Assembly (NCBI GenBank): GCA_934691725.1
Contig: CAKUTF010000011.1
Location: forward strand, 1-64,000
Length of the DNA stretch: 64,000 nucleotides
From: an uncultured Fibrobacter sp.
GTDB taxonomy: Bacteria > Fibrobacterota > Fibrobacteria > Fibrobacterales > Fibrobacteraceae
Direction: 5' to 3'
In this document: in pieces, positions 1 through 9,440 of the stretch
Layout: each line of letters begins with the position of its first letter
How positions within the stretch are numbered: the first letter of the stretch is position 1
The notes under the pieces: model-generated
Databases searched by the model: none
Seen by the model: only the letters and a program-made list of their open reading frames with translations
Told to the model about the DNA's origin: nothing
Program-made: the position numbers and the translations under genes

Positions 1-60
1 CTTGGCTACATGACACCGAAAGAGTATATTTTACACAAGTTCAACATTCTGTTGCATTGA
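1..60 (+). CDS. Transposase, C-terminal fragment
   Basis: The frame reads LGYMTPKEYILHKFNILLH and stops at 58-60. A GYxTPxEY segment followed by a short basic tail is typical of the extreme C-terminus of DDE integrase-core transposases of the IS3/IS481 group. Only 19 residues are visible, so catalytic residues cannot be checked. It matters mainly because it marks the end of an insertion sequence directly abutting the truncated gene downstream. Confidence 0.6.
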   Translation, partial: LGYMTPKEYILHKFNILLH

Positions 61-79
61 CAGGTTGAATTCGCGAACA
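1..79 (+). mobile_element. Right end of an IS element (IS3/IS481-like), cut by the window edge
   Basis: The first 60 bases encode the last residues of a transposase. The bases after its stop, up to about 79, end in GCGAACA, so read inward the element would begin TGTTCGCGAATTCAACC; a TGT start is usual for IS481-type ends. Homology between the following gene and its paralog resumes immediately after this point, which places the IS boundary at about 79. The left end and the target duplication are outside the window, so the family assignment is tentative. Confidence 0.6.
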
Positions 80-796
80 ATGGATTGTTTTGTCGATACA
101 AATACTTTAGTCATTGACTCTTGTATTCTTTTGCCGGAGTTTGATATACATTCGTCTGAATATCCCGCTTTTTTAAAAGTCCAGATAAAGTCCAGCGAAG
201 ATACTGTGTGGAACAGCGTTTTGTCGTATCTTTCTTTTAAACATTCCGATAAAAATTTAGGTTGGATGGTGCAACCAAAAGGGTATTATGAAGGTTCTGA
301 GTTTATTCCCTCGGACACGATTCTTGTTGGGGATAAATATATTCCGCAAAAATCTCTGGGCGTGTTTGAATTTGAAATCCGGGATTCCTTTGGAAATAGG
401 ATAAAAATCGGACTGGATTTTCGTTCTCGACTGCCTCAAATTTCCAAAAATTCTACGGGAAATCTGGTTTTACATTTTGATAATTCTTTACGGGTTAAGC
501 TGTGTCCCGTTATTTTATGTTCTACTATGTATGGCTGTGACGATTCTTTGAGGGTGCGTGTTGATTCTTCTCAAAGAGAACTGTATTTATGGGATGTTTA
601 TTGCCTGTCAAGATATGAAAGTTATGAAATGGCGATTCCTGATACCTCCTATTTGGAAAAGTTTGAAAGCTATGTAGCCGAAGCGATTATTGATTTGCCT
701 GAGATAACCGTTGAAACCAATTGTAAAAAAGGCGTGTGTGTTGAAGACGATATACGGCGAGTATTTGAACCTTACTATTATATCTATTACAAATGA
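65..796 (+). pseudogene. 5'-truncated paralog of the downstream lipoprotein, cut by an IS
   Basis: From MDCFVDTN onward this frame matches the lipoprotein at 849-1757 almost end to end, sharing KVQIKSSEDT, GVFEFEIRDSFGN and SYLEK, and both end in YYK. The roughly 53-residue N-terminus of the paralog, with its lipoprotein signal, is missing and is replaced by IS sequence. A TTG at 65 lies inside the IS end and could start a 243-residue cytoplasmic remnant, but no convincing ribosome-binding site precedes it. The remaining coding part is intact, so the disruption may be recent. No domain family is recognised. Confidence 0.7.
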
Positions 797-802
797 AAGG
801 TG

Positions 803-833
803 AATGCTATAAAGGTCTCTTGAAAATAGCATT
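803..833. repeat. 8-bp inverted repeat between the two paralogs
   Basis: AATGCTAT at 803-810 is exactly complementary to ATAGCATT at 826-833, with a 15-base loop. There is no T-run, so it is a poor intrinsic terminator. It lies just upstream of the ribosome-binding site of the next gene and could be a weak leader hairpin. Confidence 0.3.
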
Positions 834-848
834 ATCGAGGAGAAGACC

Positions 849-1757
849 ATGAAGAAAACGATACTGATTTTTTTATTCATTTTAATTGGTTGTGGCGATA
901 TAATATCTGATGGTCAAATATCCAATGATTTAACTGAGTATTCGAAAAAAGAAGCAAATTTAAAGGGACTTCTGCAAATAGATTTCTCGTCTTTTTCGCT
1001 AGAGATGCACTGCTTTGTCGATACGAATGTTCTGATAATAGATTCCTGCTTGCTTTTACCAGAGTCAGGCATACATAGATATGAATATCCCGCTTTTTTG
1101 AAAGTCCAGATAAAGTCCAGCGAGGATACGGCGTGGAGCAGTATTTTGTCGTATCTTCCTTTTGAATGTTTCAATCAAAATTTGGATGGGGGAGTCTGTT
1201 CCGATACGATACGGCCTGGAGGATATTATAAAGGTTCCGATTTTATACCATCGGACACGATTCTCGTTGGAAATAAATACATTCCGCAAAAATCTCTGGG
1301 CGTGTTTGAATTTGAAATCCGGGATTCCTTTGGAAACAAGATAAAAATCGGACTGGACCTTCATTCTCGACTGCCCCAGGTTTCCAAAAATTCAATGGGA
1401 AATCTGGAATTGCGGTGGCTTCCGGATTCCTTGCCGACAGCGGTGTGCATCGCTTCTTTATGCGATAGCGAGGACGGCTGTTCTTCTCCTTTGCGAATTT
1501 TACAGGTGGATTCATCGGTACGGGAAAAGTACAGCTGGTTTGATTTTTGCCTTTCTGGAAATGAAACGGAAAAAATTGCAATCCCCGATTCTTCCTATTT
1601 GGAAAAGTATGGAAATTTTGTGGCGGAAACAAAGATTAACTGGTTCGTCTTTGACAGTAGCGTGACCATTGAAAGCAATTGCAAAAAAAGAGGTTGCTCC
1701 AGAGAAAATGTACTCAACCAATTACTCAGTCGCCGTTATCGACTCTATTACAAATAA
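849..1757 (+). CDS. Exported lipoprotein of unknown function (intact paralog)
   Basis: The protein has 302 residues. The N-terminus MKKTILIFLFILIGCGD is a lipoprotein signal with lipobox LIGC, so it should be lipidated on Cys15. GGAGAAG sits about 6 bases before the ATG. No known domain is recognised. The mature part is polar with several cysteine pairs (DSCLLLPE, CIASLCDSEDGC, SNCKKRGC), suggesting a disulfide-stabilised beta-rich surface protein. Its closest relative in the window is the truncated copy immediately upstream, so the pair arose by tandem duplication. Function is unknown. Confidence 0.75.
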   Translation: MKKTILIFLFILIGCGDIISDGQISNDLTEYSKKEANLKGLLQIDFSSFSLEMHCFVDTNVLIIDSCLLLPESGIHRYEYPAFLKVQIKSSEDTAWSSILSYLPFECFNQNLDGGVCSDTIRPGGYYKGSDFIPSDTILVGNKYIPQKSLGVFEFEIRDSFGNKIKIGLDLHSRLPQVSKNSMGNLELRWLPDSLPTAVCIASLCDSEDGCSSPLRILQVDSSVREKYSWFDFCLSGNETEKIAIPDSSYLEKYGNFVAETKINWFVFDSSVTIESNCKKRGCSRENVLNQLLSRRYRLYYK

Positions 1758-1870
1758 CGAAGGAATGTGACAAGTCGTTAAAACTTTTTGTTTGTCCAAG
1801 TTTTCGTAGTCTGTTCGTCGGGTTTTGCCGTCGCGTTTTCTAGTTTTGAGGATTATTTTTTAGGAACTTT

Positions 1871-3004
1871 ATGAACGAAAAGGCGTACTTTCCGGCGATA
1901 GACGGGCTGCGGCTTCTGGCTTCGCTGAATATCGTGATGCTCCACTTGGCGTCGTCTTCGGCGTTAGGCTATATGTCTTCGCTCTCTTGGGTGTTTCCGG
2001 TCGTGACGGCTCCCGCGTTTGCCGCCGGGCTTTTCTTTATCCTCGCGGGCTTTCTCTTTGCGTCGAAGTTCAGCGATCCCGATAGACGGCTTCCCGTGAT
2101 CCCGTTTATGTTCGCGCGAATTTCGAAGCTTTACCGTTGCCATTTTGCGATGACCGTGCTGATGTTCGCCGCCCTGTATGTGAAGCTTGGCGGGTTTGAC
2201 GGCATGTTCCACCCGGTCCGTTCGCTTTTGATGCATCTGTCGCTCACGTGGACGTTTTTTCCGGAACTGGGGATGAAGCTGAACGAGCCGAGCTGGTCCC
2301 TGACGGCGTTCTTCATCTGTTACGCGATTACGCCATTCTGCGCCCGGAAACTTGCGAAAATCGAGAAGAGAAGTTCGCTCTGGATTCTGTGCGCGCTGGT
2401 CTTTGTGCCGGGGATTCTCTGGGGAATCTTCTTTGCGTATGCCGGTGCGCTCGGGGAAATTCCGCTGCTCGGAAACTTTGCGAATTTCGACGTGCGCTAT
2501 CGATACTTCCACGTCTTTCCGTTTGTTCGGATTTTCGAGTATCTGTTCGGGATGATTCTCTTTCGGCTTTACAGGGTCGGCGCGTTCGATTTTCTGAGGA
2601 AGGATTACGTTGCCGGGGTTTTGCAGGTCGCGCTGCTCGGCGTTTTATATGCGAGCCTTTTCACGATGAAGTCGGGAAATGTCGCGTGGAATTTCATCTG
2701 CCATCATTCGGTTGCGGTCATGCTCTACGGTGGGCTGATTGTGAGCATCACGACTTCGAAGGGCTGGCTTTCAAAAGTCTTTTGCGTTCCGATCGTGCGT
2801 TCGATTGGCCGCGCGTCGTTTTATCCCTACCTCATCCACTTGCCGCTGATTACGATTGCGTGGAGCTTCTGCAACATGAATCGCCCGCTTTCCACGGTGA
2901 TTTTCTTGATATTCGTCTATACGGTGAGCACGCTCTACCAAAAGCACAAGGATTGCTTGCACCGCTTGAAGAAACAGGCGCATTCGCTGCCTCCTCAAGG
3001 ATAA
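1871..3004 (+). CDS. Acyltransferase 3 family membrane protein (OafA-like)
   Basis: The 377-residue protein has about ten hydrophobic helices and the signature IDGLRLLASLNIVMLH near residues 10-26. The Arg and His in this stretch match the conserved residues of acyltransferase-3 proteins, which move acetyl or other acyl groups onto extracytoplasmic polysaccharides or lipids. The substrate cannot be deduced. AGGAAC precedes the ATG by a few bases. The LamG-domain gene starts 4 bases after its stop, with that gene's ribosome-binding site inside this one, so the two are probably co-transcribed. Typical family length is 350-400 residues, so it appears complete. Confidence 0.8.
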   Translation: MNEKAYFPAIDGLRLLASLNIVMLHLASSSALGYMSSLSWVFPVVTAPAFAAGLFFILAGFLFASKFSDPDRRLPVIPFMFARISKLYRCHFAMTVLMFAALYVKLGGFDGMFHPVRSLLMHLSLTWTFFPELGMKLNEPSWSLTAFFICYAITPFCARKLAKIEKRSSLWILCALVFVPGILWGIFFAYAGALGEIPLLGNFANFDVRYRYFHVFPFVRIFEYLFGMILFRLYRVGAFDFLRKDYVAGVLQVALLGVLYASLFTMKSGNVAWNFICHHSVAVMLYGGLIVSITTSKGWLSKVFCVPIVRSIGRASFYPYLIHLPLITIAWSFCNMNRPLSTVIFLIFVYTVSTLYQKHKDCLHRLKKQAHSLPPQG

Positions 3005-3007
3005 CCG

Positions 3008-3919
3008 ATGAAGTTTTCGCTGTTTTTCTTTCTTTTCTTCTGCGCGCTTCCGCTTTTTGCCGACTGCGTTTCAGACATTCCCGAAGAAGGACTTGTCGCC
3101 TATTATCCCTTTGACGGCGATGCGGTTTCGCGCACTTCGGTGGCGGGTGTCGATGGAAAGGTTTACCGGGCGACGCTTGCGACGGACCGCTTTGGAAAAT
3201 CCAGTTCGGCGTATCATTTTGGCGGAAGCGATTCCGCCTACATCGAGATTCCCGATAACGATATTTTTAGCATTGTGGCGACCGGAGCCTTGACCGTTTC
3301 CGCATGGATTTCCCCGGATTCGCTGGATTTTGAAAGAACGGACGGCGGTTATGTCCACTGGATGGGAAAGGGCGAGCCGCGGGCGCATGAGTGGGCGCTT
3401 CGGATGTACAATTTCCACTCGGAACGTCCCAACCGGATTTCGTCTTATGCGTTTAATCTGTCGGGAGGGCTTGGCGCGGGCAGCTACGTACAGGAAGATA
3501 TTGCTTCCGGGGAATGGGTCCACATCGTCGCGCGCTATGACATGGAAAGCAACACGATTACAATTTTCAAGAATGGCGAGCGGAAGGATCAGGATTCGCT
3601 GTTCGACGATACATACAAAGTAATTCCCGAAAACGGAAATGCTCCGGTCCGAATCGGGACACGTTCTTTCTGGAGTTTTTTCCGGGGAAAAATCGACGAT
3701 GTGCGCTTTTACAATCGGGCGATTTCCGACGGGGAAGTCCTTGCGCTTTACCGGGAATGTCCCGACGAGGAGGCGGCTTTACCTTTGAAGAAAAAGGCTT
3801 TTGGTTTGCAAAACCGCTCGGGGATTATTTTACGCAACGGAAAGGCCTGCGCGGTCACGGGCGATTCCTTGGATTTCGGATTTTCGCTGAACGGTCAAAA
3901 GGGCCGGTGCGAACATTGA
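3008..3919 (+). CDS. Secreted LamG-domain (concanavalin-like) protein
   Basis: The 303-residue protein starts with a signal peptide (MKFSLFFFLFFCALPLFA). Residues about 27-245 form a LamG/concanavalin-A-like jelly roll: GLVAYYPFDGDA at the start, SSAYHFGGSDSAYIEIPD, ALTVSAWISPD, EWVHIVARYD and IDDVRFYNRAISDGEV at the end. Such domains bind carbohydrate or protein ligands on the cell surface. A 50-residue tail without a known domain follows. It is probably co-transcribed with the acyltransferase just upstream. The ligand is unknown. Confidence 0.8.
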   Translation: MKFSLFFFLFFCALPLFADCVSDIPEEGLVAYYPFDGDAVSRTSVAGVDGKVYRATLATDRFGKSSSAYHFGGSDSAYIEIPDNDIFSIVATGALTVSAWISPDSLDFERTDGGYVHWMGKGEPRAHEWALRMYNFHSERPNRISSYAFNLSGGLGAGSYVQEDIASGEWVHIVARYDMESNTITIFKNGERKDQDSLFDDTYKVIPENGNAPVRIGTRSFWSFFRGKIDDVRFYNRAISDGEVLALYRECPDEEAALPLKKKAFGLQNRSGIILRNGKACAVTGDSLDFGFSLNGQKGRCEH

Positions 3920-3945
3920 AGCGCCTTGCCGCGATTTGAATTTTC

Positions 3946-3966
3946 TAGTTTTACGAGACAAAACTA
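3946..3966. promoter_or_regulatory. Inverted repeat upstream of secA
   Basis: TAGTTTT (3946-3952) and AAAACTA (3960-3966) form a perfect 7-bp inverted repeat with a 7-base spacer. The right arm runs into the AAAAAGGA that serves as secA ribosome-binding site. Pairing could mask that site, or the repeat could be a protein site. No experimental basis. Confidence 0.3.
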
Positions 3967-3984
3967 AAAAGGAATTTGTCTTTT

Positions 3985-6843
3985 ATGAGCATTATCGATT
4001 CGCTCCTCCACAAGGTATTCGGTACTCCGCACGAGCGCAAGGTGAAGTCGCTCCGCCCGGTTATTGCGCAGATTCACGAGGCGCGCAAAGGTCTAGAAAG
4101 TCTAGACGACGGCGAACTTGCCGCAAAGTCTGCGGAATTCCGCGAAGCCCTGAAGAACGGCAAGACGCTCGAAGATATCAAGGTGGAAGCGTTTGCCGTC
4201 TGCCAGGAAGCCTGCGACCGGCGTCTCGGCATGTTCAACATCTTCAAGCCGGAATACGAGTTCGATTTTTCGAAGCTAGGCGATGACTCGGAAATTCTTT
4301 CGGCTGTCGATGCGGCGAAAGCGGATCTTGCGGCGGGGAAGCCTGAATGGGAAATCTTCATGCCGGCGAAGTTCTATGCGAAGATGCGCGAGCTTTACCC
4401 GGAATCAGTGAAGCCATTCCGAATGCTCCCGTTTGACGTCCAGCTGATCGGCGGCCTTGTGCTGCATGAAGGCGCTATCGCCGAAATGGCGACCGGTGAA
4501 GGTAAGACGCTTGCCGCAGTCTGCCCGGTTTACCTGAACGGGCTTTCCGGTAAAGGCGTCCACGTGGTGACGGTGAACGATTACCTGGCGGGTCGCGACG
4601 CGAAGCAGATGGGATTCGTCTATAAGTTCCTCGGGCTTTCGGTCGGTCTGATCGTTCACGACTTGAATGCGGAACAGCGCCGCGAAAGCTACAATTCCGA
4701 TGTCACCTACGGAACGAACAACGAGTTCGGGTTTGACTATCTCCGCGACAACATGGCGGTCGATCCGAAGGAAGTCGTGCAGCGCGAACCGAACTTCTGC
4801 ATTGTCGATGAAGTGGACTCGATTCTTATCGACGAAGCCCGTACGCCGCTCATCATCAGCGGTCCTGCGGAAGACGCGACGGACAAGTACACGAAGGCGA
4901 GCAACCTTGTTTCGCAGCTCGTTCGCGGCAAGGATTACACGGTCGATGAAAAGGACAAGCTCGCTCAGCTGACCGAGCGTGGGACGAACCGCGTCGAACA
5001 GCTCATGGGATTTACGAACCTTTACGGTGAACATGCGGAATGGGTGCATTTTATCAACCAGGCGCTCAAGGCCCACAACCTCTTCATCCGCGACAGGGAC
5101 TACATCGTCCGCGACGGGGAAGTAGTCATCGTCGATGAAAATACGGGTCGCCTGATGGAAGGCCGCCGTTATTCCGAAGGCATCCACCAGTCGATCGAGG
5201 CGAAAGAAGGCGTGCAGATTCGCCGCGAGAACCAGACGCTTGCGACGATTACGTTCCAGAACTACTTCCGCATGTATAAGAAGCTTTCCGGCATGACCGG
5301 TACGGCCGAAACGGAAGCGACGGAATTCATCAAGATTTACAACATGAACACGTGGGTCATTCCCACGAACAAGCCCTGCATCCGCAAGGACATGCAGGAT
5401 ATGGTCTATAAGACCGAAGAAGCCAAGTGGAAGGCGATTGTCGCGGAAATCAAGCGTCGCCACGAAAAGGGCCAACCGCTCCTCGTCGGTACGGCTTCGG
5501 TGGAACGCTCCGAAAAGCTTCACAACCTGCTCGTCAAGGAAGGCATTCCCCATGACGTTCTGAACGCGAAGAACCACAGCCGCGAAGCGGAAATCATCCA
5601 GTTCGCGGGTTACAAGGGCAAGGTAACCGTCGCAACGAACATGGCGGGCCGCGGAACGGACATCGTCCTCGGACCGGGCGTCAAGGAACTCGGCGGTCTC
5701 CATGTCCTTGGAACGGAACGCCACGAAAGCCGCCGTATCGACAACCAGCTGCGCGGGCGTGCCGGGCGCCAGGGCGATCCGGGTTCGTCCCAGTATTTCC
5801 TCTCGCTCGACGATGACCTGATGCGCATTTTTGGCGGCAGCAACGTAAAGGCGCTGATGAACCGCTTTGGCGTTGGCGACGACGAGGTGATTACGCATCC
5901 GATCGTTTCCCGGTCGATTCGCGGAGCCCAGAAGCGCGTGGAGAACCAGAGTTTCGATACGCGCAAGTACCTGCTCGATTACGACAACGTGATGAACGAG
6001 CAGCGCAAGGTGATTTATGGTCTGCGCCGCCGCATCCTGAATGGGGATGATGTCCGCAAGGATATTCTCGACAGGATCGAGGACGCCTGTGACATTAAGG
6101 TTTCGCAGTTCGTATTGAAGGATCGCTTTGCCGACGAATGGAACTGGGAAGGGCTCACGACGGCGCTCAAGCTCGGATTTGCCATTGAATACAACCCGGG
6201 CGAAGAGGAACGCGGCAAGAAGAGTGCGGAACAGGTTCTCGACGAGGTCATTGACCTTTGCAAGAAAAAGTACGATAAGCTTGTGGAAATCATTCCCGAT
6301 GCGGATTTCCGGAACATCGAACGGCGGATTCTCCTCTACACGATAGACCAGCATTGGAAAGAGAATCTCTATGCGATGGACCAGCTGAAGGACGCGATTC
6401 GCTTCCAGGGTTATGCGCAGAAGGATCCGCTGGTGATGTATAAGAATCAGGCGTTCACGACATTCCAGACATGCCTCGAAAGCATCGCGACGATGACCGC
6501 CCAGAGAATCTTGAACATTCGCATCCAGCTGGCGAACGGTGTCTCGGTCGCTCCGGAACAGCTGCAAAAGATTCCGCGTCCGCAGGCTCCGCAGAAGACA
6601 GAGGAAAATTCCCAGGCTATCGAGGAAAGCTCTTCCGGGGCGGTAGAACAGGCTCCGCAACCCGCGTCCAACGCCATCCCGAGTTCCGCGCTTCCGGGAA
6701 CGCGCCCCCAGGGAATGCGTCGCCGTGTCGGAGTTCCGGGTGCACCGGTGAAAAACGACCATCCGAAGCTCGGCAGAAACGACCTTTGCTGGTGCGGTTC
6801 GGGCCTTAAATACAAGAAGTGCCACGGAAAGAACCTCGAATGA
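3985..6843 (+). CDS. secA: Protein translocase motor ATPase SecA
   Basis: The 952-residue SecA drives preproteins through SecYEG. Walker A ATGEGKT is at about 169-175 and Walker B VDEVD at about 274-278. The helicase motor II signatures TNMAGRGTDI and QLRGRAGRQGDPG are present. The C-terminal zinc motif CWCGSG...KKCH, used for SecB and phospholipid contact, is intact. The linker before it is rich in Pro, Gln and Ala. The ATG at 3985 is preferred because AAAAAGGA (3966-3973) lies 11 bases upstream, whereas an in-frame TTG at 3976 is only 2 bases from that site. The last codons overlap the start of tmk, implying translational coupling. Confidence 0.97.
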   Translation: MSIIDSLLHKVFGTPHERKVKSLRPVIAQIHEARKGLESLDDGELAAKSAEFREALKNGKTLEDIKVEAFAVCQEACDRRLGMFNIFKPEYEFDFSKLGDDSEILSAVDAAKADLAAGKPEWEIFMPAKFYAKMRELYPESVKPFRMLPFDVQLIGGLVLHEGAIAEMATGEGKTLAAVCPVYLNGLSGKGVHVVTVNDYLAGRDAKQMGFVYKFLGLSVGLIVHDLNAEQRRESYNSDVTYGTNNEFGFDYLRDNMAVDPKEVVQREPNFCIVDEVDSILIDEARTPLIISGPAEDATDKYTKASNLVSQLVRGKDYTVDEKDKLAQLTERGTNRVEQLMGFTNLYGEHAEWVHFINQALKAHNLFIRDRDYIVRDGEVVIVDENTGRLMEGRRYSEGIHQSIEAKEGVQIRRENQTLATITFQNYFRMYKKLSGMTGTAETEATEFIKIYNMNTWVIPTNKPCIRKDMQDMVYKTEEAKWKAIVAEIKRRHEKGQPLLVGTASVERSEKLHNLLVKEGIPHDVLNAKNHSREAEIIQFAGYKGKVTVATNMAGRGTDIVLGPGVKELGGLHVLGTERHESRRIDNQLRGRAGRQGDPGSSQYFLSLDDDLMRIFGGSNVKALMNRFGVGDDEVITHPIVSRSIRGAQKRVENQSFDTRKYLLDYDNVMNEQRKVIYGLRRRILNGDDVRKDILDRIEDACDIKVSQFVLKDRFADEWNWEGLTTALKLGFAIEYNPGEEERGKKSAEQVLDEVIDLCKKKYDKLVEIIPDADFRNIERRILLYTIDQHWKENLYAMDQLKDAIRFQGYAQKDPLVMYKNQAFTTFQTCLESIATMTAQRILNIRIQLANGVSVAPEQLQKIPRPQAPQKTEENSQAIEESSSGAVEQAPQPASNAIPSSALPGTRPQGMRRRVGVPGAPVKNDHPKLGRNDLCWCGSGLKYKKCHGKNLE

Positions 6844-7472
6844 TCGAAACGGCAAAGCGGTTCTTTTGTCTCGAAGGCATCGACGGCTGCGGAAAAAGTA
6901 CGCAGCTGAAGCTCCTCGCCGGATTCCTTGCGCAAAAGGGATTCGAAGTCGTTTCGATTCGCGAACCGGGCGGCTCCGAGATTTCGGAAAGAATCCGCGG
7001 GCTGCTTTTGGATGTCCGCTACAAGGGAATCATGGATTCCGGAACGGAACTCTTGCTGTATAACGCCGCGCGTTCCCAGGTAATCGCCGAAAAAATCGCG
7101 CCTGCGCTCGCAGCGGGAAAGGTTGTCCTAGCGGACCGTTTTGCCTGGAGCACGCTCGCCTACCAGGGCTATGGCCGCGGAATCTCCCGCCGGACGATTC
7201 TCGAACTTTCGCGGATCGCTTGCGGAAAGTTCATGCCGGAACTCACGATTGTGCTCGATTTAGGCGTTGAAGAGAGCCGCGCAAGACAGGCCTGTGACGG
7301 ACGCGTCCCCGACAGGCTCGAAAGCGAAGCGACCTGCTTTTTCGAGCGGGTCCGCCTCGGCTATGCGGAAATCGCAAAGGATTTTCCGGAATGCGTGACG
7401 CTTGTCGATGCGGCACGGAACGTCGATTGCATCCAACAGAAAATCCAGAACCTTATCCTTGAACGCCTGTAA
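6840..7472 (+). CDS. tmk: Thymidylate kinase
   Basis: The 210-residue enzyme phosphorylates dTMP to dTDP. The P-loop GIDGCGKST lies near residues 12-20, REPGGSEISERIR is the family DRX/substrate segment, and DRFAWSTLAYQGYGRG and a LID-like DGRVPDRLE follow. The ATG at 6840 overlaps the secA stop (ATGA), so it is probably translated by reinitiation. An in-frame GTG 21 bases upstream lies inside secA and is less likely. A strong terminator follows about 20 bases after the stop. Confidence 0.95.
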   Translation: MIETAKRFFCLEGIDGCGKSTQLKLLAGFLAQKGFEVVSIREPGGSEISERIRGLLLDVRYKGIMDSGTELLLYNAARSQVIAEKIAPALAAGKVVLADRFAWSTLAYQGYGRGISRRTILELSRIACGKFMPELTIVLDLGVEESRARQACDGRVPDRLESEATCFFERVRLGYAEIAKDFPECVTLVDAARNVDCIQQKIQNLILERL

Positions 7473-7494
7473 AGTCTTCTGGAATTTTGAAAAG

Positions 7495-7518
7495 CCGGAT
7501 CTACCTCCGGTTTTTTTT
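7495..7518 (+). terminator. Rho-independent terminator of secA-tmk
   Basis: CCGGA (7495-7499) pairs with TCCGG (7506-7510), with an A-rich side upstream and eight T residues (7511-7518) downstream. It lies 22 bases after the tmk stop. Confidence 0.8.
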
Positions 7519-7559
7519 GCAACGGGCAAATTTTTCAATTAAAAACCTGTTTTCATTTG

Positions 7560-7825
7560 TGTCGGAGCATAGCTCGGCAAGCTCGCTAACCTGCCAAATC
7601 CCTTATCTGAAAAGGAGATTCCCGTGTCGGTGCACGGGAATGACATTATACCGTGTCCCAAAAGCTTAAATGTTCACGGCTCTGGCCACTGACCACTAGC
7701 CACTGAACACTATTCTAAGCTCTAAGTTCTATCAACTAAGCTCTGACTCGCCACTAGCCACTGAACATTATTCCCTAATCCCTGTTCCCTAGTCCCTAAA
7801 CATAGATGTCTGCGATTCCTTACGA
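7560..7825. repeat. Composite intergenic repeat block 1 (heptamer family)
   Basis: This gene-free stretch is a mosaic of modules that recur elsewhere in the window: an AGCTCGGCAAGCTCGCTAAC module (near 7570), a palindrome variant around ATTCCCG...CGGGAAT (7617-7650), 7-bp-period runs of CACTGAC/CACTAGC/CACTGAA type and CTAAGCT/CTAAGTT type, then CCCTAAT/CCCTGTT/CCCTAGT, and finally a CATAGATGTCTGCGATT module. No open reading frame, promoter or RNA gene is recognisable. Confidence 0.75.
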
Positions 7826-7834
7826 AGACACTCT

Positions 7835-9292
7835 CTAAATTCTGTAACTCAGATATGTTCCGATGGAATGCATCATTCGCGACATCGGCTGGACGCGCTC
7901 ATACGCCGCGATTTTCAGGTATGAATTCAACCGGACGCCGAGGGAAATGTCCAAGGGAAGGTACGCTTCGACGTTTACGCTGTTGAACGCGACAAAGTCG
8001 TAGCCTTTCATCCCGTAGTGCGGCTCGGTGTTCGGAATGCTGCGGAAGAGAAATACCGAAGCCTTGTTGTAGAAACGCCCCCACCGCTTGAGTTCGAGTT
8101 CGAGCAGGGCCTTGTAGCTGACGCCTAGGCTGTATTGGTAATCTCGGGTCACTTCGTAGGTGGAGTCCGCCGCGGCGAGAACATCGTCATAGTTGAAATC
8201 CGAGGAGCCAAGGATTACGTAGGACGGCATGTGCGACATCCTGAAGCGGATTTTGTCGGAAAGGTCCAGGTTGAGGTCTGCGCCGAATCCGATGGAAAGG
8301 GCGGACATTTCTACCAGGTCTCCGTAGAACGTGTCGAAATGCAGATACGTTCCGAGGTCCATCCAGTTCTTGCCGGCGTGCATGTTCAGGTTCTTGAGCT
8401 TTCCCACGGCGGAGAGCCTCATCAGCATCCCGTCATGGCTTTGTTCCTGGTTGAAGTCAAACGTAAAGTATTCGAAGGGTTGCCGGATGCGCCTGTCCGC
8501 ACGCCCATAGACAAGGCTTAATCCGTAAAAGGCGGCTGCTTCGTTCCAGTCCTCGCTGGACCTGTCGTCGGCATCTTCGTCGTAGCGGTAGTCGTTGCCG
8601 AAGCGTTTTCCCACACCGGCAAAGACGGAAAGTTCGATAGGCGCGTATCCCGGATTGGAGGGGCTTGCTCCGTTGACTTTTTCCTGGATGTAGGCGAACG
8701 GATTCATGACGAACGCGCCGATGTTTTCAAAGATGCCCGCGTCGGGTTTTGCGAGAAGCCTCGTCGAGAGCCGGTAGAGCATTTCCCCGTAAACCGTTCC
8801 GCCGATGCTTGTCGTGATGAAGTCGTTTGGCGCCGGATATTCCTGCTCGCAGAACATTTCCCAGATGTAGGAACCTGTTGCTGCAAAGAAGAAGCTTTCG
8901 TAAAAGCTGTAGCCCGAAGCGCGAGCTGCGGAATAGTAGTGGCTTCCCTGGTAGGGATGTCCGAAAAAGTTTACCGCGAAATGGTTGTCGTCCCATTTCC
9001 AGCCTTCGCGAAAGTTCCGTTTCCAGACGGACGGCCCGATTCTCGCGTAGTTCTTGTCGAGGACAAAGCGGTCCCACGACCAGACGAAAGCGTCTTGCAA
9101 GACTACTTCCATAAAGGGGATGATGACGGGAAGGCGTTTACCGGTAGGTTTTCTCGGCGTGTAGAATTCGGAAGAATCGATTGCGGAAGAATTTCTGGAT
9201 GCAAGAGAATCCGTCCGGTTAGTGCCCGCTTCGCCGGCAAGGGCAAAGGTGGAGAACGTAAGGACGAGAAGTAAACCGGATAAAATTCGCAT
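7835..9292 (-). CDS. DUF3943-type outer-membrane/periplasmic protein
   Basis: The 485-residue protein has a cleavable signal (MRILSGLLLVLTFSTFALA). The central part contains NHFAVNFFGHPYQGSHYY, ARASGYSFYESFFFAATGS and NDFITTSIGGTVYGEMLYRLS, characteristic of the DUF3943 family. The second half alternates short hydrophobic and polar strands and ends in an aromatic-rich strand finishing SYRI, as expected of an outer-membrane beta-barrel. Function of the family is not established. It converges on secA-tmk across repeat block 1 and diverges from the gene at 9441. Confidence 0.75.
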   Translation of the reverse strand: MRILSGLLLVLTFSTFALAGEAGTNRTDSLASRNSSAIDSSEFYTPRKPTGKRLPVIIPFMEVVLQDAFVWSWDRFVLDKNYARIGPSVWKRNFREGWKWDDNHFAVNFFGHPYQGSHYYSAARASGYSFYESFFFAATGSYIWEMFCEQEYPAPNDFITTSIGGTVYGEMLYRLSTRLLAKPDAGIFENIGAFVMNPFAYIQEKVNGASPSNPGYAPIELSVFAGVGKRFGNDYRYDEDADDRSSEDWNEAAAFYGLSLVYGRADRRIRQPFEYFTFDFNQEQSHDGMLMRLSAVGKLKNLNMHAGKNWMDLGTYLHFDTFYGDLVEMSALSIGFGADLNLDLSDKIRFRMSHMPSYVILGSSDFNYDDVLAAADSTYEVTRDYQYSLGVSYKALLELELKRWGRFYNKASVFLFRSIPNTEPHYGMKGYDFVAFNSVNVEAYLPLDISLGVRLNSYLKIAAYERVQPMSRMMHSIGTYLSYRI

Positions 9293-9440
9293 AGTACTAA
9301 AAATGGCTTTTTTGTAAAGTTTTTGTCGGGGCGATTAGATGAAAAGCCCGTTTTTTGGGATAAAAAGGGAATTTTCTCCAGTTCTCCGTAGAAAAGCGGG
9401 CTGTCTGTGATTTTTTCCCGATTTTCTATATTTAGGCATT

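Noticed and set aside
2248..3114. 288-residue frame overlapping the acyltransferase gene
   Set aside because: Runs out of frame through two real genes; no domain, Arg/Cys-rich composition typical of a shadow frame.
4405..6855. 816-residue open frame antisense to secA
   Set aside because: secA in the other direction has all SecA motifs; the antisense frame has no recognisable domain and reflects strong third-position GC bias.
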